10,330 nucleotides of DNA from Pyrinomonadaceae bacterium (GTDB taxonomy: Bacteria; Acidobacteriota; Blastocatellia; Pyrinomonadales; Pyrinomonadaceae), in assembly GCA_013695245.1 (NCBI GenBank), contig JACDAW010000074.1, positions 1 to 10,330 on the forward strand, read 5' to 3'. The translations under genes and the position numbers were made by a program. Below the pieces are notes generated by a model. That model ran no database searches. It saw nothing but the letters and a program-made list of their open reading frames with translations, and had not been told where the DNA came from. This document shows, piece after piece, positions 1 to 6,021 of the stretch (position 1 is the stretch's first letter; every line of letters begins with the position of its first letter).

Positions 1-75
1 GCATAGAGCTTTTTGTTAGCTTCATTTAACTTAATAAAAACGCTGATTTAATTTTGTGCGTAGAGAACTCAATAA

Positions 76-91
76 TGGCACAAACATTGCT
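76..91 (+). promoter_or_regulatory. Sigma-54 (-24/-12) promoter
   Basis: The bases read TGGCAC, five bases, then TTGCT, which matches the RpoN consensus TGGCAC-N5-TTGCW at every core position. GG (77-78) and GC (89-90) are exactly ten bases apart, as sigma-54 requires. Transcription would start near base 102, leaving a leader of about 60 bases before the small membrane-peptide gene at 162. The position in intergenic DNA, in the right orientation and at a sensible distance, supports a real site. Such promoters need an AAA+ enhancer-binding protein; its upstream site is not recognisable here and may lie before base 1. Confidence 0.72.
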
Positions 92-147
92 CTGGGGAGA
101 TTATACAAAACCGGGGTAACCGGAAATTTGAGGCGAGCGACAAAAAA

Positions 148-152
148 GGAGA
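148..152 (+). promoter_or_regulatory. Ribosome binding site of the small membrane-peptide gene
   Basis: GGAGA, preceded by an A-run, lies nine bases before the ATG at 162. It is one of the clearest Shine-Dalgarno sequences in the window and supports translation of this very short gene. Confidence 0.7.
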
Positions 153-161
153 CGGCAAACA

Positions 162-302
162 ATGTTGTGGACAATTATCTTGATTCTGCTGGTTTTGGGT
201 TTGCTCGGCGGTTACGGAGTCAGCAACCTGCTTTATTTGCTTTGCGTAGTGGCACTTGTTCTGTTGGTGGTTAACCTGATCACCGGACGCCGCGCGGTTT
301 AG
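162..302 (+). CDS. Small membrane protein, lmo0937/DUF5670 family
   Basis: This is a 46-residue protein beginning MLWTIILILLVLGLLGGYG and ending in the basic cap TGRRAV. Nearly the whole chain is hydrophobic. Residues about 2-17 and 23-41 can form two short membrane helices joined by a Gly/Ser/Asn turn. The MLWTI start, the Leu/Gly pattern, the LINL-like second helix and the length match the lmo0937 (DUF5670) family, whose function is unknown. It has a good ribosome binding site, a sigma-54 promoter upstream and a terminator about 30 bases after the stop, so it looks like a complete single-gene transcription unit. The promoter suggests induction by a specific signal or stress, which is inference. 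Two longer overlapping frames here lack ribosome binding sites and family likeness. Confidence 0.8.
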   Translation: MLWTIILILLVLGLLGGYGVSNLLYLLCVVALVLLVVNLITGRRAV

Positions 303-330
303 CAAAGACAACAACATTTAGATGGGTTTC

Positions 331-364
331 AAAAGGGATGCGCTTTCATAATCGCGTCCCTTTT
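331..364. terminator. Bidirectional hairpin terminator
   Basis: Bases 331-342 pair with 353-364 in a 12-bp stem (AAAAGGGATGCG against CGCGTCCCTTTT, one G-T pair) around a 10-base loop. The A/T end of the stem gives a short U-run at the 3' edge on either strand. It sits between two convergent genes: 28 bases after the stop of the small membrane-peptide gene and two bases after the stop of the M14 peptidase gene (TAA at 366-368, - strand). It probably ends transcription from both sides. Confidence 0.8.
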
Positions 365-365
365 G

Positions 366-2186
366 TTATGTGTGTTTAGCAAAATGTTGAGACTCAATTT
401 CTGTTGTGACGCGCCCCACCGGATAAAGATTTAGGTTTTGATCATGGTAGGGTGAGCGGTTGAAGAAAAAGCGCAGACGCTCGCGGGCGCTTCCCGCAAA
501 CTTCGGATCGTTAGCCACGCGCTCCTCAAACTCACGACGCAAGTTTCCGTCGCGCTCCATCATTTCACGCGCGATACGCTCAAGAACGTAATCCTCTCCG
601 TATTCTTTCTGCTCAAATACAGGATTAAAGAATCCCCACGCGGCGAGCGAATCCGGCGCTTCGGGTTCGAGAAGCGACATCAAAACGCGCGCCCCTGCTT
701 GCGCCGTCGGAACAATGATTGACCCGGCGGGAAAAATTCTTCGCTCGCGGACGGCAGCGACCTTGTATGTCCGCATCACTCGCCCCTCGAAAGAACTTTG
801 GGCGAACTTCACTTCGCTGAAGCGATAACTTTCAACTTCAATCGTTAAATCTTGCGCTAGCTGTTCGACCTGAAGCCCGTGTGCGCGGATTCGATCAATC
901 ACTTCAGCCCATTGCGGCGGGATGATGTAATAACGCGGCGGCGCGATTGTTACTTTAGCTCGTGCTTGATTAAAAAATGGAACGCTTATGTCGAGCGGCG
1001 TTGTTCCGTAAGTGACGCGCATCTGACCGGACACATCGCTTAACTCACGTTTGTAAGCGACACCCTTGAACTGGAAAGGCACTGACTTGTCGGTTAGCTC
1101 TACGCTTAACGCAACGCGCCGCGCCGGATCGGTTTGTCGTCCGAGCGCGATTGATTCTTCGTCCGACTCGCGCGCCGCGCGCAACAGCTCTTCCGACGCG
1201 CGATTGATCTCTTCCAGCGTGTAACGCACTACGTCGTAAGTTCCGCGAACGCGCGAGCGATAATTTTTCAGCATGTGCGTTTCGATCAGCAATCCGGGAC
1301 GATTGCGCAGCGCCGTGTAGCCTGTAGAAAATCTCGGCGTGGCGATGAAACCTTCTAAGCCTTTCGCCGGATCAGTGCCGTCGCGCAGAACAAGATATGG
1401 AGCGAGGAGATTGCCCTCCGTTTCGACGGCGGGCACGATGCGTCGCTCGAAGCTGTCGCGCATCCACCTGCCAACCGGCGCGGCAACATTTTCGTGTCCC
1501 TCGAATTGATAAGTAACGTTGTAACGAAAATCAGAGCCGTCCGTTGTATGGCAATCAATAAAGAGATCGGGATTCCACTCGTTCCAGAGACGCAGCCACG
1601 CGCGCGTCTCCGGCGCGTCTGCTTTCATGTAGTCGCGGTTTAGATTCAGATTCGTCGCATTCGCGCGCCAACCCATAGCGTCAGGGCCGTTCTGGTTAAT
1701 GCGGTTGTAAGGACTAAAGCGTTCGTGTCCGTCTGTATTGTAAATAGGGATGAACAACACGACGACATGATCAAGCAACGCTTCACGAGTTTTCGTGATC
1801 GCAATATCACGCAAGAGAGCGAGTCCGGCGTCTTTTCCTTCTGATTCACCAGCATGGATGCAAGCTTGCACAAGCACGATTGTCTTTTTTTGCTTGCGCG
1901 CCGATTGACGATCAAAAGCTTTATCCTTCGCCGCAATCAGCAGCGGTAACAAACGTCCTTCGGGGCTGCGACCGAAATCCGTAAAGCGAATTAAGTTCGA
2001 CGAGGCGGCGAGGCGACGACTGAACTCGATTGTTTCATCGTAGCGCGGCGTTTCGCGGTAGTCAGTTCGCTCGGTGTGCGTCAGCCAGTCGGGTGGGACA
2101 TTCGGTGAGGAGCTTTGCGGGTGAACAGTTGTTATCATCGCCGCACAGGTTAAGATCAAGACAAACAGGAAACGAATGCAGAGCAT
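366..2186 (-). CDS. Secreted M14-family zinc carboxypeptidase-like protein
   Basis: This 606-residue protein has an N-terminal signal peptide (hydrophobic residues about 4-20, likely cleaved near VHPQ-S). The M14 catalytic domain covers roughly residues 45-330. Zinc ligands are H111 and E114 in CIHAGESEG and H213 in IDCHTTDG. The NLNRDY motif (181-186) carries the substrate-binding arginine, and E302 in LLIETH is the catalytic glutamate. All expected residues are present, so it should be an active periplasmic or secreted metallopeptidase; its substrate cannot be told. Residues 340-606 form a second, non-catalytic region ending in RSPYHDQNLNLYPVGR, a tail I associate with related M14 proteins of Acidobacteriota and Bacteroidota. 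The ATG at 2184-2186 has no clear Shine-Dalgarno, but the signal peptide starts there. It follows the oxidase genes after a 98-base gap in which I see no terminator, so read-through is possible. Confidence 0.88.
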   Translation of the reverse strand: MLCIRFLFVLILTCAAMITTVHPQSSSPNVPPDWLTHTERTDYRETPRYDETIEFSRRLAASSNLIRFTDFGRSPEGRLLPLLIAAKDKAFDRQSARKQKKTIVLVQACIHAGESEGKDAGLALLRDIAITKTREALLDHVVVLFIPIYNTDGHERFSPYNRINQNGPDAMGWRANATNLNLNRDYMKADAPETRAWLRLWNEWNPDLFIDCHTTDGSDFRYNVTYQFEGHENVAAPVGRWMRDSFERRIVPAVETEGNLLAPYLVLRDGTDPAKGLEGFIATPRFSTGYTALRNRPGLLIETHMLKNYRSRVRGTYDVVRYTLEEINRASEELLRAARESDEESIALGRQTDPARRVALSVELTDKSVPFQFKGVAYKRELSDVSGQMRVTYGTTPLDISVPFFNQARAKVTIAPPRYYIIPPQWAEVIDRIRAHGLQVEQLAQDLTIEVESYRFSEVKFAQSSFEGRVMRTYKVAAVRERRIFPAGSIIVPTAQAGARVLMSLLEPEAPDSLAAWGFFNPVFEQKEYGEDYVLERIAREMMERDGNLRREFEERVANDPKFAGSARERLRFFFNRSPYHDQNLNLYPVGRVTTEIESQHFAKHT

Positions 2187-2284
2187 AATTTTGTGCTTGA
2201 AGTGGAAATAAGTTTAAGCAGCTTCAATTTTAACGTAGGTCGCACGATTGAAACAGATCGCATTTATCGAAAGGTTACGCGGTT

Positions 2285-2995
2285 TTACTTCGAGAGCAGC
2301 AACAGCGCAAAGAGATAAATCCACAGCGCGTCCATGAAGTGCCAGTAGAGTATGCCGACATCGGCGGCTGCTTGGCGTCTGGCGACGAAGTGCTGGTCAT
2401 CTTTCGCGTCGTGACGCACGCGCCGGAATATCAGATAGCAGAGCGCCGCGATCCCGCCGAGCAAGTGCAAGGCGTGCGCGCCCGTCAGCAAATAAAAGAA
2501 GCCGCTATGCGGATTTGAAGCGAGAAAAACTCCTTGCGCGCGCAGCTGCTGCCACGCCACCAATTGCCCTGCAATGAATCCCGCGCCGAGTAACAGCGTT
2601 ACGAGCAACCATTGGCGGTAAAGTTTCTCTGCGCCGCGCTTCAAAAACCTTCTCGCGTTTTCAACCGTCAAACTGCTCGTAATGATAAGCGCCGTACTCA
2701 ACCACAAAACGGTGGGCAAGTGTAACGGTCGCCAGCCGCCGGAGTTTGAGCGCAAAACAAAGACGAGCGTGAGCGCGGCAAACATCGTCATGATCGCGGC
2801 GATGGCCATCAAGATCGCGATGCGGTAACGAATCGGCGAGAAGTTTTGATCCCGCCCGTCATGCTTATCGTCTCTGCCACCTCCGCCACCTCCGCCGCCC
2901 CGCGAACCGTTTTTTCGATGTCCGTTGCTGCCCGCTAAGCCGCCTTTTGTTCCGTGTCCGGCAGACTTCTTTGTACCTGTGACAATCGTGGACAC
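2285..2995 (-). CDS. ctaE: Heme-copper oxidase subunit III
   Basis: This 236-residue integral membrane protein has about five membrane helices (residues roughly 56-81, 93-110, 127-148, 165-190, 211-234), the short bacterial form lacking the first two helices of seven-helix subunit III. Family marks are SSLTVENA (107-114), TGAHALHLLGG (171-181) and near the end YWHFMDALW (217-225). Subunit III stabilises the catalytic core and feeds proton uptake; it carries no metal. The first 55 residues are an unusual polar tail, rich in Gly, Lys and His and including eight consecutive glycines (33-40). The start is GTG, supported by AAGGGG eight bases upstream. It is the third gene of a group with ctaB and a 90-residue membrane protein; subunits I and II are not nearby. 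The aa3- or bo3-type partner cannot be told from this subunit alone. Confidence 0.85.
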   Translation of the reverse strand: MSTIVTGTKKSAGHGTKGGLAGSNGHRKNGSRGGGGGGGGRDDKHDGRDQNFSPIRYRIAILMAIAAIMTMFAALTLVFVLRSNSGGWRPLHLPTVLWLSTALIITSSLTVENARRFLKRGAEKLYRQWLLVTLLLGAGFIAGQLVAWQQLRAQGVFLASNPHSGFFYLLTGAHALHLLGGIAALCYLIFRRVRHDAKDDQHFVARRQAAADVGILYWHFMDALWIYLFALLLLSK

Positions 2996-3003
2996 CGCTT
3001 CTT

Positions 3004-3009
3004 CCCCTT
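3004..3009 (-). promoter_or_regulatory. Ribosome binding site deciding the GTG start of subunit III
   Basis: On the - strand AAGGGG lies eight bases before the GTG at 2993-2995. It decides this non-ATG start; the next in-frame methionine lies inside the first membrane helix. Confidence 0.6.
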
Positions 3010-3032
3010 ACATCCTTGCTCAAATTTTAAAC

Positions 3033-3305
3033 TTAGTGCTGTTTGACGCTTCGCGGAGTAGAGCCTGTTGCTTGCCGTTCCCGCCATGTGCTCCAAACCG
3101 CTTCGCTCATTGACGCGAGCAGCAGAACGACGATTACACTTGCAATGATCCACTGTAGTTCTTCCGCACGGTGCTTATGTAAAGCAGTTCTCGATTCGCT
3201 ATTCGACTTAAGTCTTAAACGGCCCGTGATGCGTCCGATTGCTATCTGCATCAGCACACAAATAATCACGAGCGCGCACGCTTTAGCAATGAAGCCAAAA
3301 TTCAT
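3033..3305 (-). CDS. Two-helix membrane protein of the oxidase group (unidentified)
   Basis: I do not recognise this 90-residue protein with certainty. It has two hydrophobic helices (about 4-24 and 52-68), a basic, polar linker between them (RLRLKSNSESRTALHKHRAEEL) and a polar C-terminal tail. Its ATG lies two bases after the ctaB stop codon with no visible Shine-Dalgarno, so it is probably translated by coupling to ctaB. Its stop is 37 bases before the subunit III start. This tight position implies a role in oxidase structure or assembly. The stretch EELQW, then a helix, then SEAVW resembles loosely the second transmembrane helix entry of subunit II (ELIWT...), but there is no CuA domain, so it is not a complete subunit II. 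A subunit IV-like protein is equally possible. Confidence 0.65.
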   Translation of the reverse strand: MNFGFIAKACALVIICVLMQIAIGRITGRLRLKSNSESRTALHKHRAEELQWIIASVIVVLLLASMSEAVWSTWRERQATGSTPRSVKQH

Positions 3306-3307
3306 GT

Positions 3308-4234
3308 TTAGAATTTACTATCAAAGACCATTAAGATAAATAGCACGGGCAAGTAAATGATTGACGCGAACAATAATCGTCGAGCGTTTTTGTTTGTCAT
3401 TGAAAGCGCTGTGCGAATGCTGCTCCACAGGTAAAACAGGCTGAGCACAAACGCGCCATAAAAATAGAGCGCACCCGTCATTCCTAGCAGCGCGGGAAAA
3501 AGACTCACGGGCAGCAATAGTAAAGCGTAAAACACGATCTGCTGTCCCGTTACGCGCCCCTCCGCTTCGACGACCGGCAGCATCACGATGCCTGCTCTCT
3601 CGTAATCTTCACGATACATCCACGCGATGGCGAGGAAATGCGGAAACTGCCAGAGAAACAGAATGGCGAAAAGCACCCATGCTTCGAGCCTCAGTTGATC
3701 GGCGGCGGCCGTCCAACCCATTAACGGCGGCATCGCGCCCGGAAAAGCCCCGATCACAGTCGAGAGCGAGGTTTTCGTTTTCAAAGGCGTGTAAAGACAA
3801 ACGTAGCCGACGACGACCGTTAGCCCCAACAAAGACGTCAGCGGGTTAACCGCTAGCCACAGATAAATCTCGGCGATAAACGTTAGAAAAATTCCAAAAT
3901 AAAGAGCCGCGTGCGGAGCGATCCGACCGGAGGGTAAAGGGCGCGCTAGCGTGCGGCGCATCCGCTCATCAAGCCGTCGCTCGATAAACTGATTGAGCGT
4001 AGCGACGCCGGATGAAAGCAAGGCGATGGCGGCCATTGCATGGATAAATTTGAAGTAATCAAATCCTTGCGTTGACGCGAGGAAGAAACCAGCGGCGGCG
4101 ATTAAGACGATAAAAAGCGTGATGCGCGGCTTCGTCAGTTCAAAGTAGGCGGCAAACTTTTCCCTGACGGTCATCGGCGCAGAACGCACTTCGACAACTT
4201 CTCTGCCACCGATCTCTACTGCCACAATATCCAT
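3308..4234 (-). CDS. ctaB: Protoheme IX farnesyltransferase (heme O synthase)
   Basis: CtaB/CyoE joins a farnesyl group from farnesyl diphosphate to heme B, giving heme O for heme-copper oxidases (heme A needs CtaA as well, not seen here). The 308 residues match the UbiA prenyltransferase fold, with about eight to nine membrane helices. The first Asp-rich motif runs from N81 to G103 (N81, E85, L88-D89, M92, R94-T95, R98) and fits the UbiA signature exactly. CyoE-type marks follow: YTPLKTKT (148-155), GAFPGAMPPLMGW (162-174), and the second acidic motif REDYERAG (208-215), just after WQFPHFLAIAW. It leads the - strand group and diverges from resB, 260 bases away. The ATG at 4232-4234 has no obvious Shine-Dalgarno; M21 (MTVREKF), just before the conserved part, is an alternative start. 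Confidence 0.95.
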   Translation of the reverse strand: MDIVAVEIGGREVVEVRSAPMTVREKFAAYFELTKPRITLFIVLIAAAGFFLASTQGFDYFKFIHAMAAIALLSSGVATLNQFIERRLDERMRRTLARPLPSGRIAPHAALYFGIFLTFIAEIYLWLAVNPLTSLLGLTVVVGYVCLYTPLKTKTSLSTVIGAFPGAMPPLMGWTAAADQLRLEAWVLFAILFLWQFPHFLAIAWMYREDYERAGIVMLPVVEAEGRVTGQQIVFYALLLLPVSLFPALLGMTGALYFYGAFVLSLFYLWSSIRTALSMTNKNARRLLFASIIYLPVLFILMVFDSKF

Positions 4235-4494
4235 AAACTATTAATAACCGATCCGCCGCGAACCTTCAACCGATGGGAGAATGCACGCATATTTTATGTT
4301 CAGAAAGTTTGAAGAAAATATTTGCCCTTCTTGAACCGCCTCAAGGCGAGAAGATAATCTGTAGCCGGATGACAAAGCGGCAAGGATGGTCTATCATCAC
4401 CGTGCGCTAAAAATCACAAAGCTTCCTCCGCCACCTGTTTTCGACGGAGACTCGAAGCGATTTTCCTTTCTTTATTCATATAAATTTGAAATAG
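4235..4494. promoter_or_regulatory. Divergent intergenic region between ctaB and resB
   Basis: These 260 bases separate two divergent operons and must hold both promoters. For resB, an AT-rich TATAAA lies at 4479-4484, only ten bases before the ATG. If it is the -10 element the mRNA would be nearly leaderless, which fits the lack of a Shine-Dalgarno there, but no good -35 is present. For ctaB, TTGAGG and TATTTT, 18 bases apart on the - strand (about 4316-4345), are a weak sigma-70 candidate. Bases 4327-4353 can fold into a short stem-loop. None of these is decisive. A 45-codon frame (4273-4410, +) has no ribosome binding site. Confidence 0.4.
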
Positions 4495-6021
4495 ATGTCT
4501 GCCAGTCCTGAAACTAAAAACAGCCTTCTGATCAAATCATCTCCGGCGCGAACCACGCTCGATCTTTGGTTAACGAGCGCTCTTGATCTACTCAGTTCCG
4601 TGCGCTTCGGAATCACTCTGCTCGTTCTGCTCGTCTTCTTAAGCATGACGGGAATGCTTATCATGCAGCAGGAGATCGACGGCTTCGACAAATACTACGC
4701 CGCGCTCACGCCGTCGCAGAAACTCGTCTATGGCGCGCTCGGTTTATTCGACGTTTACCACACGTGGTACTTCAATCTCTTCCTCATTGTCCTCTCGCTT
4801 AATATCGTGCTCGCTTCGATTGACCGTTTCCCGAAAGCGTGGACGTTTATCCGGCGCCCGAAGCTCGACGCTTCTCCGAAATATTTACGCGGGCAAAAAC
4901 CGAGCGCGACATTCATGATCCGGGCGAACGATCAAGCGCACGCCGCGCAAAGCATCTCGGCTGCTGCGCAAGCCGCCGGATACAAGACGCGCATCACGGA
5001 AAAAGCGGGCAGCACGTTTGTATTCGCCGAACGCGGAGCGTGGAATCGTCTCGGAGCTTATGCCGTTCACGTCGCTTTGCTAACGATTTTTCTCGGCGGA
5101 TTTCTCACGTTCCACTTCGGGCGCACCGGAAACATGAGTTTGAAACCCGGCGCTTCTTCTTCGCAAATGTTTATCTCCGTCTTTGAACTTGATCAGCAGA
5201 AGCGCGCGGCGCTCAATCTTCCCTTTACCGTCGCTTGCACTGACATTCAGCAAAAATTAATTCGCAAGGAAGGCACGATTCAACCTTCAAACACAATAGA
5301 TTGGTTAACGCGCATCCGCATCAAAGACGAGCGCGGCGAGCGCGATGCAATCGTTAATCTCAACAATCCATACGATTATCGCGGCTACCGTTTCTTTCAA
5401 GCGAGTTACGATCCGACGGGCAACGCGCGTAGCATCACTCTTCATTTAACGCCGCAGACTGGCGGCGCGCCGCAAGACGTAACGCTACAGCGTAACAATC
5501 AAGCGACGACGCTCGCGGACGGAACGAAAATCCAATTTGTAGATTTCTCTCCAGACTTTCGCATCGCCGGTGGGCGTATCACAACCGCTTCACAAGAATA
5601 CAATAATCCGGCCGCCATCTTGAGCTTAACGACTCCGGCGGGCGAACAATTGCGCGCCTACGCTTTCTCTTCGCCGCTGCCTGACAACGCGCCGGTCGGC
5701 GCGCCCGTCGGCGGTTACAAATTTCGTTTGACCGATTTCGAGAAAGCGCCACTCGCGCACGTGCTTTCGATCAAATACGATCCGTTTTACGGCTCGACGA
5801 TTTTCTATATCGGCGGAGCGCTACTTATACTGACACTCTGCGCCGTGTTCTTCTTTTCGCACGAACGTATTTGGGCGCACATCGAAGCGCACGAAGCGGG
5901 AGCGCATGAAGTCATACTCGGCGGTAACACCAATCGCAATCAAACGGGACTTGAGGAGCGTTTCCGCAAACTCCTTTCATCCCTTAACGGAACTCATAAT
6001 CTTGAGGTAAAGCAATCATGA
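4495..6021 (+). CDS. resB: Cytochrome c biogenesis protein ResB (Ccs1/CcsB)
   Basis: ResB is one half of the System II cytochrome c synthetase: with CcsA it moves heme across the membrane and helps attach it to CXXCH motifs of apocytochrome c. The 508 residues show the family plan: helix 1 (about 34-56, SVRFGITLLVLLVFLSMTGM), helix 2 (about 89-108, after DVYHTWYF), helix 3 (about 185-207, RLGAYAVHVALL with a membrane histidine, H192), a large periplasmic domain (about 208-430), and helix 4 (about 434-455) followed by HERIWAHIE. The periplasmic domain contains the family motif NNPYDYRGYRFFQASYDP (290-307). The first methionine is used; there is no Shine-Dalgarno. It overlaps ccsA by four bases (ATGA), so the two are translationally coupled. 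Confidence 0.93.
   Translation: MSASPETKNSLLIKSSPARTTLDLWLTSALDLLSSVRFGITLLVLLVFLSMTGMLIMQQEIDGFDKYYAALTPSQKLVYGALGLFDVYHTWYFNLFLIVLSLNIVLASIDRFPKAWTFIRRPKLDASPKYLRGQKPSATFMIRANDQAHAAQSISAAAQAAGYKTRITEKAGSTFVFAERGAWNRLGAYAVHVALLTIFLGGFLTFHFGRTGNMSLKPGASSSQMFISVFELDQQKRAALNLPFTVACTDIQQKLIRKEGTIQPSNTIDWLTRIRIKDERGERDAIVNLNNPYDYRGYRFFQASYDPTGNARSITLHLTPQTGGAPQDVTLQRNNQATTLADGTKIQFVDFSPDFRIAGGRITTASQEYNNPAAILSLTTPAGEQLRAYAFSSPLPDNAPVGAPVGGYKFRLTDFEKAPLAHVLSIKYDPFYGSTIFYIGGALLILTLCAVFFFSHERIWAHIEAHEAGAHEVILGGNTNRNQTGLEERFRKLLSSLNGTHNLEVKQS
6004..6007 (+). promoter_or_regulatory. Ribosome binding site of ccsA, inside resB
   Basis: GAGG lies ten bases before the ATG at 6018, within the last codons of resB. 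Together with the ATGA stop-start overlap it supports coupled translation of the two synthetase halves. Confidence 0.55.

Noticed and set aside
56..317. 72- and 82-codon frames overlapping the small membrane-peptide gene
   Set aside because: They lack ribosome binding sites and the + strand one would begin before the predicted sigma-54 promoter. The 46-codon frame has all expected signals.
3043..3339. 98-codon + strand frame opposite the 90-residue membrane protein
   Set aside because: It is antisense to a gene placed two bases after ctaB in a - strand operon and has no expression signals of its own.
4327..4353. Stem-loop CTTCT...CGCC-TCAA-GGCG-AGAAG upstream of ctaB and resB
   Set aside because: Only 4 bp plus 5 bp across a five-base bulge; too weak to call an operator, riboswitch or terminator.
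4273..4410. 45-codon frame (starting MGECTHILCSES) in the ctaB-resB gap
   Set aside because: No ribosome binding site, no membrane or family pattern, and it would cover the region expected to hold both promoters. Probably chance.
4481..4488. TAAATTTG, matching the Bacteroidota -7 promoter motif TAnnTTTG
   Set aside because: No matching -33 element was seen, the motif is short in AT-rich DNA, and the gene content does not point to Bacteroidota.
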